A DNA stretch of 6,188 nt from an uncultured Bacilli bacterium (lineage in GTDB: Bacteria; Bacillota_I; Bacilli_A; RF39; UBA660): positions 1 to 6,188 of the forward strand of contig CATKYP010000053.1 in the NCBI GenBank assembly GCA_949840855.1, in the 5' to 3' direction. The notes beneath the pieces were generated by a model. The model saw only the letters and a program-made list of their open reading frames with translations, did no database searches and was not told the origin of the DNA. Of the stretch, positions 1-6,139 are shown piece after piece (position 1 is the first letter of the stretch; each line of letters begins with the position of its first letter). The position numbers and the translations under genes were made by a program.

Positions 1-32
1 ATATTATATATTTTTTTAATTAATTTTTAAAT

Positions 33-65
33 AAAAAAAACATTTAGAAATAATTTCTATATGTT
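33..65 (-). terminator. Intrinsic terminator after rsmG
   Basis: Read on the minus strand, this is a 12-position stem with one A/A mismatch (arms 65-54 and 50-39) and a 3-nt loop. A run of T follows from 40 down to 33, and its first two T close the stem. It begins 42 nt after the rsmG stop, the expected place for the end of the operon. The stem is A/T-rich with only two G-C pairs, normal for this base composition. On the plus strand the same hairpin is followed by GG and five T, so weak bidirectional activity is possible. Confidence 0.8.
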
Positions 66-107
66 GGTTTTTCAATGAACTTATAAATATACCTAATATA
101 AATTGTT

Positions 108-758
108 CTATACTTTATTTTTTTCTATTACTAATATATTTCTGGTACTATTCTCTTTTGGTAGCATAAATTTTTCTTGACTAGCTATTTTTAAATTGTA
201 TTTCTCTAGTAGTTTTTTATTATTTATATCATTTAATTCTTCATCGATATGGCCTTTTAGCGGAATAAATTTTGTATTATTATCAATTAAATTTTTTGTA
301 TAATTAAGAAGTTTTTCTAAATTAGCAACTGCTCTTGTTGTTATTATATCAAAGTGTTTTTCTTTGTAATCTTCTACTCTTGTATGTATTGTTTCTATAT
401 CTTTTAAGTCAAGTTCTTTTATTACTTCATTTAGAAAAATTATTCTCTTGTTTAGTGAATCTATTAAAGTTACTTTTAAATTTGGATACATTATTTTTAA
501 TACTAATCCTGGAAAACCTGCTCCTGTTCCAAAGTCTAGAAGAGTATTTATCTCTTTTAAATTTATTACCTTTACTATAGTTAGACTATCATAAAAGTGT
601 TTTAAATATACTTCATTATGTTCTGTTATTCTTGTTAGATTTATTTTTTCATTCCAAGTTATTAGTAGATTATAATATGTTTCTAGTTGTTGTAATTGTT
701 TATTAGTTAGATTTATTCCAATTTTTTTTAATTCAATTATAAATTCTTCTTTAGTCAT
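108..758 (-). CDS. rsmG: 16S rRNA (guanine-N7) methyltransferase RsmG (GidB)
   Basis: A cytoplasmic S-adenosylmethionine-dependent enzyme. The family makes m7G at position 527 (E. coli numbering) in the 530 loop of 16S rRNA, and its loss in other bacteria gives low-level streptomycin resistance. The 216-residue protein shows the family's Rossmann methyltransferase features: the SAM-binding glycine loop LLDFGTGAGFPGL (73-85), an acidic residue ending strand 2 followed by NKR and FL (D100, 103-109), TRAVA (141-145), a LKG turn (167-169) and the C-terminal LPKENSTRNILVI strand (199-211). The N-terminal helical part contains the usual YYNLLITWNEKINLT segment (28-42). It is somewhat shorter than Bacillus RsmG (about 239 residues) but complete. 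The ATG overlaps the mnmG stop by 8 nt (ATGACTAA). The Shine-Dalgarno AGAGGA (773-768) lies inside mnmG, so translation is probably coupled. It is the last gene of the unit. Confidence 0.96.
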   Translation of the reverse strand: MTKEEFIIELKKIGINLTNKQLQQLETYYNLLITWNEKINLTRITEHNEVYLKHFYDSLTIVKVINLKEINTLLDFGTGAGFPGLVLKIMYPNLKVTLIDSLNKRIIFLNEVIKELDLKDIETIHTRVEDYKEKHFDIITTRAVANLEKLLNYTKNLIDNNTKFIPLKGHIDEELNDINNKKLLEKYNLKIASQEKFMLPKENSTRNILVIEKNKV

Positions 759-2631
759 TATTACTATTCCTCTTTAAATAGATCATTAATATTGAAATAT
801 CTGCTGGATTAACACCACTTATACGAGAAGCTTGTCCAAGAGAAGTAGGTAGAATATTTTTTAGTTTTTCTCGAGCTTCACTAGCAATATTTGGGATTTT
901 ATCATAATCAATAGTTGATGGTATTACTTTTTCTTCTAACTTTAACATTTTTTCAGCTTCACTTGTTGCTTTTTTTAGATAGCCTTCATATCTAATATTT
1001 ATTTCTACATATTCTTGTACTTCCTTGTCATATGGCAGCTTAATAAAATGCTCTATATTTTTAATTGATACTTCTGGTCTTTTTAAAAGTTCATAAAGAG
1101 TTATTCCATCATTTATTTTAGATGTAGGTATTTGTTCTAAGTAGTCATTTACTTCTTTTTTAGAGGTTATTTTATTTTCTTTTAGTAAATTATATAAAGA
1201 TTCTATATCTTTTTTCTTTTTTAAAAATTTTTTATATGTTTCCTCTTTTACTAATCCTACCTTATAGCCATATTCTCTTAACCTTATATCCGCATTATCA
1301 TTTCTTAATAATAAGCGATATTCTGCACGTGATGTAAGCATTCTATATGGATCTTTTACTCCTTTTGTTATAAGATCATCTATTAAGACTCCAATATATG
1401 ATTCATTTCTTTTTAAAATAAGGGGTTCTTTATTTTCTAATTTTAATGCTGCATTAATTCCAGCAATTAGTCCTTGTCCTGCTGCTTCCTCATAACCACT
1501 TGTTCCATTTATCTGTCCTGCTGTATATAAGTTTTCTATTAATTTCGTTTCTAAAGTCTGTTTTAATTGTCTAGAATCTATTGCATCATATTCAATGGCA
1601 TAGGCATATTTTAATATTTTAGCTTGCTCCATTCCTGGCAAAGAATGCACCATTTTCTCTTGTATATCGTGAGGCATACTGGTAGAAAATCCTTGTAAGT
1701 AAACAGTATTTCCATAATCTTTATTTGTTATATCTATACTTTCTGGCTCTAAAAATAGTTGATGACGTTCTTTATCGTTAAATCGCACTACTTTATCCTC
1801 AATAGAAGGACAATATCTTGGACCTATTCCTTCTACATACCCTCCATACATACTTGATTTTTCTAGATTATTTTTTATTATATTATGCGTATCTGTCGTT
1901 GTGTATGTTAAGTAGCAAGGAACTTGATTATCGACATTATAATATGCCTTATTATCAAACGAAAAGGTATGAATAGTATTATCTCCACTTTCTAAGGTTG
2001 TTTTAGTATAATCAATTGTATTTTTATCAATTCTTGGAGGTGTTCCTGTTTTTAATCTCAAAATATTAAATCCTATTTTTTTTAAATCATCACTTAAATA
2101 TTTACTAGGCTTTTCGCCATGTGGTCCTCCACTTGTTTTTTCACTACCTACTAAAATAGCTCCTTTTAAATATGTTCCTGTTGTAAGTATTAAAGTTTTA
2201 GTGTATATTTCTTTACCATCTTCTAGAATTATTCCTTTTATTTTATTATCTTCTACTATTAAGTGTTCTACAATTCCTTCTAAAATGTCAAGATTTTTAG
2301 TATTTTTTAAAGTTTTTAACATTTCTTTTGGATATATAACCTTATCTGCTTGAGCACGTAAAGCTTGAACTGCTGGACCTTTTTTAGTATTTAAAAGTTT
2401 GATTTGGAGATTAGCTTTATCAGCATTTTTGGCCATTTCACCACCTAAAGCATCTATTTCTCTTACAATTATTCCTTTAGCAGGTCCTCCAATTGATGGA
2501 TTACATGGCATATCTGCTATGTTGTTGATATTTCCCGTAATTAGTAGAGTTTTATGTCCTTTTCTACTTGCTGCAAGGGATGATTCACATCCAGCATGAC
2601 CTCCTCCTACAACTATTATTTCATAATTCAT
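751..2631 (-). CDS. mnmG: tRNA uridine-5-carboxymethylaminomethyl synthesis enzyme MnmG (GidA)
   Basis: The FAD-dependent partner of MnmE. The MnmE-MnmG complex installs the (carboxymethyl)aminomethyl group on C5 of wobble uridine U34 in tRNAs that read NNA/NNG codons, using methylenetetrahydrofolate, NADH and glycine or ammonium. With the start chosen here the protein has 626 residues, close to Bacillus MnmG (about 628). Visible features are the FAD dinucleotide-binding loop VVGGGHAGCE (7-16), MPCNPSIGG with Cys43, the GidA signature GIGPRYCPSIEDKVVRF (268-284) with catalytic-type Cys274, the second signature around GQINGTSGYEEAAGQG (372-387), TSRAEYRLLLRNDNADIRL (433-451) and the C-terminal helical MnmE/tRNA-binding region. 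The frame stays open to an ATG at 2655, but that start has no Shine-Dalgarno and adds eight residues before the family's usual M-x-Y-(E/D)-(I/V)-I-V-V. The ATG at 2631 has AGGTGA just upstream. The gene follows mnmE by 8 nt and overlaps rsmG by 8 nt. It encodes no tryptophan. Confidence 0.97.
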   Translation of the reverse strand: MNYEIIVVGGGHAGCESSLAASRKGHKTLLITGNINNIADMPCNPSIGGPAKGIIVREIDALGGEMAKNADKANLQIKLLNTKKGPAVQALRAQADKVIYPKEMLKTLKNTKNLDILEGIVEHLIVEDNKIKGIILEDGKEIYTKTLILTTGTYLKGAILVGSEKTSGGPHGEKPSKYLSDDLKKIGFNILRLKTGTPPRIDKNTIDYTKTTLESGDNTIHTFSFDNKAYYNVDNQVPCYLTYTTTDTHNIIKNNLEKSSMYGGYVEGIGPRYCPSIEDKVVRFNDKERHQLFLEPESIDITNKDYGNTVYLQGFSTSMPHDIQEKMVHSLPGMEQAKILKYAYAIEYDAIDSRQLKQTLETKLIENLYTAGQINGTSGYEEAAGQGLIAGINAALKLENKEPLILKRNESYIGVLIDDLITKGVKDPYRMLTSRAEYRLLLRNDNADIRLREYGYKVGLVKEETYKKFLKKKKDIESLYNLLKENKITSKKEVNDYLEQIPTSKINDGITLYELLKRPEVSIKNIEHFIKLPYDKEVQEYVEINIRYEGYLKKATSEAEKMLKLEEKVIPSTIDYDKIPNIASEAREKLKNILPTSLGQASRISGVNPADISILMIYLKRNSNND

Positions 2632-2635
2632 TTTT

Positions 2636-2641
2636 TCACCT
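2636..2641 (-). promoter_or_regulatory. Ribosome binding site deciding the mnmG start
   Basis: AGGTGA on the minus strand, four bases before the ATG at 2631. It shares bases with the mnmE stop codon TAG (2642-2640), so ribosomes ending mnmE stop on the mnmG initiation site, which favours coupled, balanced synthesis of the two subunits. The alternative ATG at 2655 lies inside mnmE and has no purine-rich site upstream. Confidence 0.75.
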
Positions 2642-3995
2642 ACTTTCCTACACAAAAGTTACTAAATAAATTATCTATTATTTCGTCACTATAATCTATT
2701 CCTATTATTTTTCCTAAGTTATCAAAAGCACTTTTTAAATCTAGTTCTATTATATCAAGTGGATAGCTTTCCTCTATTCTTTTTAGGGTCTCTTCTAAAG
2801 ATATTAAAGATAGTTTTGCAAGAGATAATTGTCTTGCATTTGTTAAATATGTATAGTCTTTAGCTTCTATTTTATCTAAATTAAACATTTCTTTTATTTT
2901 TTCTTTTAACGGATTTGTTCCTTTCAATGAGGTAGTGTTAGTTGTTATTATATTTCTTTCTTTTAGTTCTTCAATTTCAATATTTATTTCTAAATCATTT
3001 TTATTAATTATAACAATACTAGTCTTTTCTTTTGTATTTTCTAAAATCTCTTTATCTGTTTTAGTTAATTTTTCATTTGCATTTAAGACAACTAGAATTA
3101 AGTCAGCTTCTTCTATTAAAGATATACTTTTTTCAACTCCTATACGCTCAACTATATCTTCTGTTTGTCTAATACCTGCTGTATCTATAATATTTAAGGG
3201 TATTCCTTCTATATAAATATTTCCTTCTACTATATCTCTTGTTGTTCCTTCTACATCTGTTACAATTGCTTTGTCATATTCTAGAAGACTATTTAAAATA
3301 CTACTTTTACCAACGTTTGGTCTTCCTATTATTATAGTTTTTATTCCTGTTTTAATAATTTCCTTATTTTCTGATTCATTAATTAAATATTTTAATTCTT
3401 TTATTTGGCTTTTTACTATTTCTCTAATTTTCTCTATAGTCATTATTTCAATATCATAATATTCTGGATAGTCGATATTTACTTCTATATGTGATATTAA
3501 ATCTGTTAGATTTTCTCTAAATTCTTTTATTAATTTGGAAAGTCTTCCTTCAACATTATTAATAGCAAGATTTCTTTCATTATTTGTTTTACTTTGAATT
3601 AAGTCCATTACAGCTTCACTTTGTGTTAAATCAATTCTACCGTTAAGGAATGCTCTTTTAGTAAACTCTCCTTTTTCTGCTAGACGAGCACCATTAATTA
3701 GTAGTAATTCTAAAATCTTATTTGTTGTACTTATTCCACCATGGCAATTTATTTCTACTATATCTTCTGTTGTATATGTTTTTGGAGATAGCATTACAGA
3801 TACTAATACTTCATCTATTATTTCGTCTTTATCTACTATTTTACCATAATGAATTGTATGCGATTTTACTTCATTTAAGTTGCATCCTTTAAATATCTTG
3901 CTTACTATATTTAGTGAATCTTGTCCACTTATTCTCACGATAGAAATTGCTCCAACACCCAGTGAAGTTGATATAGCTGCTATTGTATCATTCAT
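2640..3995 (-). CDS. mnmE: tRNA modification GTPase MnmE (TrmE/ThdF)
   Basis: A dimeric, potassium-activated GTPase that binds a tetrahydrofolate one-carbon donor and works with MnmG on wobble U34 of tRNA. The 451-residue protein has the three-part family layout. The N-terminal folate-binding domain starts MNDTIAAISTSLGVGAISIVRISG-like (about 1-118). The helical domain is split around the GTPase domain. The Ras-like G domain (about 217-375) shows G1 GRPNVGKS (224-231), K-loop/G2 GTTRD (250-254), G3 DTAG (271-274) and G4 NKND (331-334). The protein ends FCVGK with Cys448, matching the family's C-terminal C-(I/L/V)-G-K. A longer frame from an ATG at 4013 adds six residues, but it lacks a Shine-Dalgarno and would start only about 8 nt after the predicted transcription start. 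The ATG at 3995 has a near-perfect site and matches the family N-terminus. It is likely the first gene of an mnmE-mnmG-rsmG unit. Confidence 0.97.
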   Translation of the reverse strand: MNDTIAAISTSLGVGAISIVRISGQDSLNIVSKIFKGCNLNEVKSHTIHYGKIVDKDEIIDEVLVSVMLSPKTYTTEDIVEINCHGGISTTNKILELLLINGARLAEKGEFTKRAFLNGRIDLTQSEAVMDLIQSKTNNERNLAINNVEGRLSKLIKEFRENLTDLISHIEVNIDYPEYYDIEIMTIEKIREIVKSQIKELKYLINESENKEIIKTGIKTIIIGRPNVGKSSILNSLLEYDKAIVTDVEGTTRDIVEGNIYIEGIPLNIIDTAGIRQTEDIVERIGVEKSISLIEEADLILVVLNANEKLTKTDKEILENTKEKTSIVIINKNDLEINIEIEELKERNIITTNTTSLKGTNPLKEKIKEMFNLDKIEAKDYTYLTNARQLSLAKLSLISLEETLKRIEESYPLDIIELDLKSAFDNLGKIIGIDYSDEIIDNLFSNFCVGK

Positions 3996-3999
3996 AATG

Positions 4000-4007
4000 A
4001 CCTCCTT
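4000..4007 (-). promoter_or_regulatory. Ribosome binding site deciding the mnmE start
   Basis: AAGGAGGT on the minus strand, a full-length anti-16S match, four bases before the ATG at 3995. It lies downstream of the alternative ATG at 4013, whose own upstream bases are GCAAAAA with no such motif. This fixes the start at 3995. Confidence 0.88.
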
Positions 4008-4027
4008 ATCCATTTTTTGCTTTTACT

Positions 4028-4036
4028 ATTATAGCA
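4028..4036 (-). promoter_or_regulatory. Probable extended -10 promoter for mnmE-mnmG-rsmG
   Basis: The minus strand reads TGCTATAAT: a perfect -10 hexamer (4033-4028) preceded by the TG of an extended -10 element. No recognisable -35 is present at 16-18 bp; the region is the T-rich tail and stem of the preceding hairpin. An extended -10 can make up for a missing -35. Initiation would fall on an A near 4021-4022, giving a leader of about 26 nt before the mnmE ATG at 3995. The motif is in the only sizeable gap in this half of the cluster, but A/T-rich DNA yields such hexamers by chance. Confidence 0.6.
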
Positions 4037-4044
4037 TATATACT

Positions 4045-4073
4045 AAAAAAAAGAAGATTTATTTTTCTTCCTT
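4045..4073 (-). terminator. Probable (weak) terminator at the end of jag
   Basis: On the minus strand AAGGAAGA (4073-4066) pairs with TCTTC plus the first three T of an eight-T run. This gives an 8-bp stem with one G-T pair and an 8-nt loop that contains the jag stop codon (4061-4059). The strongest part is five Watson-Crick pairs (GAAGA/TCTTC), followed by T from 4052 to 4045. The stem is weak and the loop is large, so partial read-through into mnmE is likely. Confidence 0.5.
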
Positions 4074-4661
4074 ACATTTTATTACAATATATCTATTTGG
4101 TTCTTCTCCTTTACTTTCTGTATAGACATATTTATTATTTAGTAAAGCATTATGAATTAGTCTTCTTTCATATGAGTTCATTGAATCAAGTCGTGCTTCA
4201 ATCTTTGTTTTTTTTACCTCTTCTGCTACATTATTAGCAAGTTTAATAAGAGAATTTTCTCTTTTTTCTTTATAGTCACTTATAGTAAGTATAAATTTAA
4301 ATGGTATTTTTAGCTCTTTTTTTAGAGCTGAGTGAGTTACTACTTGTAAGGCGCTTAAGTTTTTGCCATTTTTTCCTATTAATAAGGCATCATTTTCTGA
4401 GTAAATGGTAAAAATTGGAACAGTGTCCTTGTTAGTTATTTCTACATTTATAGTTTTATATCCAATATTATTAAGAAGCTTTTTTATATAGTTTTCAATA
4501 AAATTTAATACTTCTCTTTTTTCTATTACTTCAATGGTAGTAGTCTCATTATCACTATCAATTTCTGTTATTAGAAGATTCTTTTCAGTTTCTACCAATC
4601 TCTTTTTAGCTTCATTTATAGCCTCTATTTTAGTAGGGGCAGTGTATATATTTTTTTCCAT
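4059..4661 (-). CDS. jag: Jag/KhpB (EloR) KH-R3H RNA-binding protein
   Basis: A cytoplasmic RNA-binding protein. In streptococci the family (KhpB/EloR), with its partner KhpA, controls cell elongation and division. The 200-residue protein has three parts: an N-terminal Jag-N-like segment (about 1-48), a KH domain (about 50-127) with the RNA-contacting loop LIGKNGKNL (94-102; GKNG at 96-99), and an R3H domain (about 133-195) with MNSYERRLIHNAL (161-173; R166-x3-H170) and the family's GEEPNR (185-190). The Jag-N part has the expected strand-helix-strand pattern but lacks the usual lysine-rich KKGFLG motif, so only the KH-R3H part is a textbook match. The ATG at 4661 is preceded by AAGGAG with 8-nt spacing. 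It follows yidC by 17 bp, the conserved neighbour pair. The gene's end overlaps a terminator-like hairpin. Confidence 0.94.
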   Translation of the reverse strand: MEKNIYTAPTKIEAINEAKKRLVETEKNLLITEIDSDNETTTIEVIEKREVLNFIENYIKKLLNNIGYKTINVEITNKDTVPIFTIYSENDALLIGKNGKNLSALQVVTHSALKKELKIPFKFILTISDYKEKRENSLIKLANNVAEEVKKTKIEARLDSMNSYERRLIHNALLNNKYVYTESKGEEPNRYIVIKCKEEK

Positions 4662-4678
4662 TACTCTTTCTCCTTTAT

Positions 4679-5599
4679 TTATTTAGATGTATGTCTTTTT
4701 ACTGTAATGTTTTGTAATATTGTGCATAGATTACTTATGAACCAATATATACATAATGCTGATGGCATAAATAGTGCTGTAACTATTATCATTATGCTCA
4801 TATATATTGGCATATTTTTCATTGCAGGTTCTATTGTTTGTCCTGACATATTCATTTTAAATGAGAAGAATGTTGTTAGTGCTATTAAAATCATTAATAT
4901 TATATATATATAGAAAGAAGAGGTTCCTATTCCAACTGTTGGTGTAGTACCTAATTGAAGACCTAGGAATGTTCCTTCAAATATAGCTGGTACTCGTTGA
5001 ATTGATTCATAAAATGCTAAAAGTAGTGGTAACTGTATAAAAGAGAAGAGACATCCAGATATTGGAGATATATTATACTTTTTGTATACTGCCATCATTT
5101 CTTGTGATTGCATCATCATAGCCTTCTCATCTTGTCTACCTTCATACTTTTTCTGTATTCTCTGCATTTCAGGTTGAGCTTTTTTCATAAGTTCAGATTG
5201 CATTGCTGTTTTTTTTGTGAACGGATAACATATTAATCTTATCAATATAGTTATTATTATAACTGCTAAAGCATAGTTTTTAGTAAAATTTCCTACTTGC
5301 AAAATAAAGAATGCTAATGGTTTTACTAAAAAAGTTGTCCATAATCCTTCATATTTACCATCGTTTATTTTAAATTTTTGACAATCTGGTAGTTTTTTTA
5401 AATTAACTTTATTTTTTTCATATTGTGCAATTGTTTCCTTATCAGTTGGTTTACATAAAATATTTTCTACTAAATTTTGTTGAGTCACACTATTTTTTAC
5501 TTGTTTATTATTTTTGTCTGTTAATGTTTTTGTACAACCTGTTGTTAGTGTTAAAAATAATAGTATTAATATAATCAATTTAATTTTATTTTTTTTCAT
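4679..5599 (-). CDS. yidC: Membrane protein insertase YidC (OxaA/SpoIIIJ type), predicted lipoprotein
   Basis: The membrane insertase that helps proteins enter and fold in the cytoplasmic membrane, alone or with Sec. The 306-residue protein begins with a positively charged, hydrophobic lipoprotein signal peptide. Its probable lipobox is LTTGC with Cys22 as the lipidated residue; Thr at -3 is atypical. An extracytoplasmic stretch to about residue 90 follows, with Cys50 and Cys73. The YidC/Oxa1 core comprises TM segments near 108-126 (conserved groove Arg121 in TILIRLICYPFTKK), 180-200 (IQLPLLLAFYESI), about 229-248 and 264-296. The lysine/glutamine-rich cytoplasmic hairpin lies at about 129-172 (ELMKKAQPEMQRIQKKY). 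The tail is short (VKRHTSK). The ATG at 5599 lies inside rnpA (14-nt overlap), with AAGGAG 6 nt upstream. The order rnpA-yidC-jag is the conserved Firmicute arrangement. Confidence 0.96.
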   Translation of the reverse strand: MKKNKIKLIILILLFLTLTTGCTKTLTDKNNKQVKNSVTQQNLVENILCKPTDKETIAQYEKNKVNLKKLPDCQKFKINDGKYEGLWTTFLVKPLAFFILQVGNFTKNYALAVIIITILIRLICYPFTKKTAMQSELMKKAQPEMQRIQKKYEGRQDEKAMMMQSQEMMAVYKKYNISPISGCLFSFIQLPLLLAFYESIQRVPAIFEGTFLGLQLGTTPTVGIGTSSFYIYIILMILIALTTFFSFKMNMSGQTIEPAMKNMPIYMSIMIIVTALFMPSALCIYWFISNLCTILQNITVKRHTSK

Positions 5600-5933
5600 T
5601 TAAATCTCCTTTTGGCTTTTTTAGTAGAGAAAGTAATTGTTCTTTTAATTCTTCATAGGTTAAATTTAAAGCTCTACTTCTTAATATTATAATATAATCT
5701 TGTCTATTAAGATAGTCTTTTCTATAAATATCGATAATACTTCTTATTTTTCTTTTGTATTTATTTCTAATTACTGCTTTTCCTATTTTTTTTCCAACGG
5801 AAATACCAAATCTGTCATATTCAAAGCTATTTTTTTTAGAATATATGACAAAATATTTGTTTTTAATACAATTTCCATTTTTTATAAGACTATTAAATTC
5901 ATTTTGTTCCTTTACAATATACCTTTTTTTCAT
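5586..5933 (-). CDS. rnpA: Ribonuclease P protein component RnpA
   Basis: The small basic protein that binds the RNase P catalytic RNA and helps it recognise the 5' leader of precursor tRNAs. The 115-residue length is typical (Bacillus about 116). The family core is clear: FGISVGKKIGKAVIRNKYKR (42-61). The RNR-type motif RNKYKRKIR at 56-64 has Lys where most relatives have the second Arg. QDYIIILRSRAL at 78-89 and a Lys-rich C-terminal helix follow. The ATG at 5933 is preceded by AGAAGG with about 8-nt spacing. The gene follows rpmH by 52 bp, a gap that holds a hairpin with a T-run, so rnpA is probably expressed below rpmH from the same promoter. Its 3' end overlaps the yidC start by 14 nt, suggesting coupling. 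Arg is encoded only by AGA/AGG, unlike rpmH. Confidence 0.96.
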   Translation of the reverse strand: MKKRYIVKEQNEFNSLIKNGNCIKNKYFVIYSKKNSFEYDRFGISVGKKIGKAVIRNKYKRKIRSIIDIYRKDYLNRQDYIIILRSRALNLTYEELKEQLLSLLKKPKGDLNEKK

Positions 5934-5956
5934 ATTTTAGACCTTCTTTTTAATTT

Positions 5957-5984
5957 AAAAAACCACTGTTTTATAAACGGTGGT
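5957..5984 (-). terminator. Probable attenuating hairpin between rpmH and rnpA
   Basis: Minus strand: ACCAC-C-GTTT, loop ATA, AAAC-A-GTGGT, then T. This is a 10-position stem with one C/A mismatch and a 3-nt loop, followed by a T-run (5962-5957, first T in the stem). It starts one base after the rpmH stop codon. The placement suits a partial terminator that lets abundant L34 be made from the same promoter as scarce RnpA. An RNA-processing or stability hairpin is the alternative. No separate promoter for rnpA is visible in the 52-bp gap. Confidence 0.62.
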
Positions 5985-5985
5985 A

Positions 5986-6108
5986 TTATTTACAAAGACT
6001 TTTACGTCCTTTACGACGACGACGATTCAATATATTTGTTTTTTTACGTGCAAAGAATCCTAACTTCTTTTTCTTTTTCAAATTATTTGGTTGATAAGTT
6101 CTTTTCAT
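5986..6108 (-). CDS. rpmH: 50S ribosomal protein L34
   Basis: A small, highly basic protein of the large ribosomal subunit that packs against 23S rRNA. The 40-residue protein starts MKRTYQPNN, has GF at 17-18 and carries the conserved RRRRKGRK block at 29-36, then ends SLCK. This leaves no doubt about identity. Bacillus L34 has 44 residues; the four missing ones fall between GF and the RRRR block, where relatives have a (S/T)KNGR-like loop, and the frame is kept. Arg is CGT in six of seven codons, including four in a row, whereas rnpA next door uses AGA/AGG only; this fits a highly expressed gene. The start has GGAGGTG (6122-6116) with 7-nt spacing, and a consensus promoter lies upstream. It is the first gene of the cluster; in relatives the oriC region and dnaA lie just beyond. 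Confidence 0.96.
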   Translation of the reverse strand: MKRTYQPNNLKKKKKLGFFARKKTNILNRRRRKGRKSLCK

Positions 6109-6115
6109 ATAATTC

Positions 6116-6122
6116 CACCTCC
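6116..6122 (-). promoter_or_regulatory. Ribosome binding site of rpmH
   Basis: GGAGGTG on the minus strand, seven bases before the ATG at 6108. It is a strong match to the 16S rRNA 3' end, as expected for a ribosomal protein gene, and it confirms the start of this short reading frame. Confidence 0.85.
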
Positions 6123-6139
6123 AGACATAAATCTCCCTT

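Noticed and set aside
1..107. A small gene or regulatory RNA left of rsmG
   Set aside because: No open frame with a ribosome binding site and no structure beyond the terminator hairpin; the rest is A/T-rich low-complexity sequence.
335..580. Plus-strand Leu-rich frame inside rsmG
   Set aside because: It is a complement of Lys/Glu/Asn-rich codons in rsmG; no ribosome binding site or promoter supports it.
2935..3216. Plus-strand hydrophobic frame inside mnmE
   Set aside because: It is antisense shadow of the G domain; the apparent membrane segments arise from reverse-complemented Glu/Lys/Asn codons.
4901..4912. (TA)6 run in yidC as a possible phase-variation tract
   Set aside because: It is short, encodes the membrane residues Y-I-Y-I in frame, and is unremarkable in such A/T-rich DNA. 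An on/off switch in an essential-type gene is unlikely.
5686..5691. TATAAT inside rnpA as a yidC promoter
   Set aside because: It encodes part of the conserved DYIIIL segment and has no -35-like hexamer at 16-18 bp and no TG extension.
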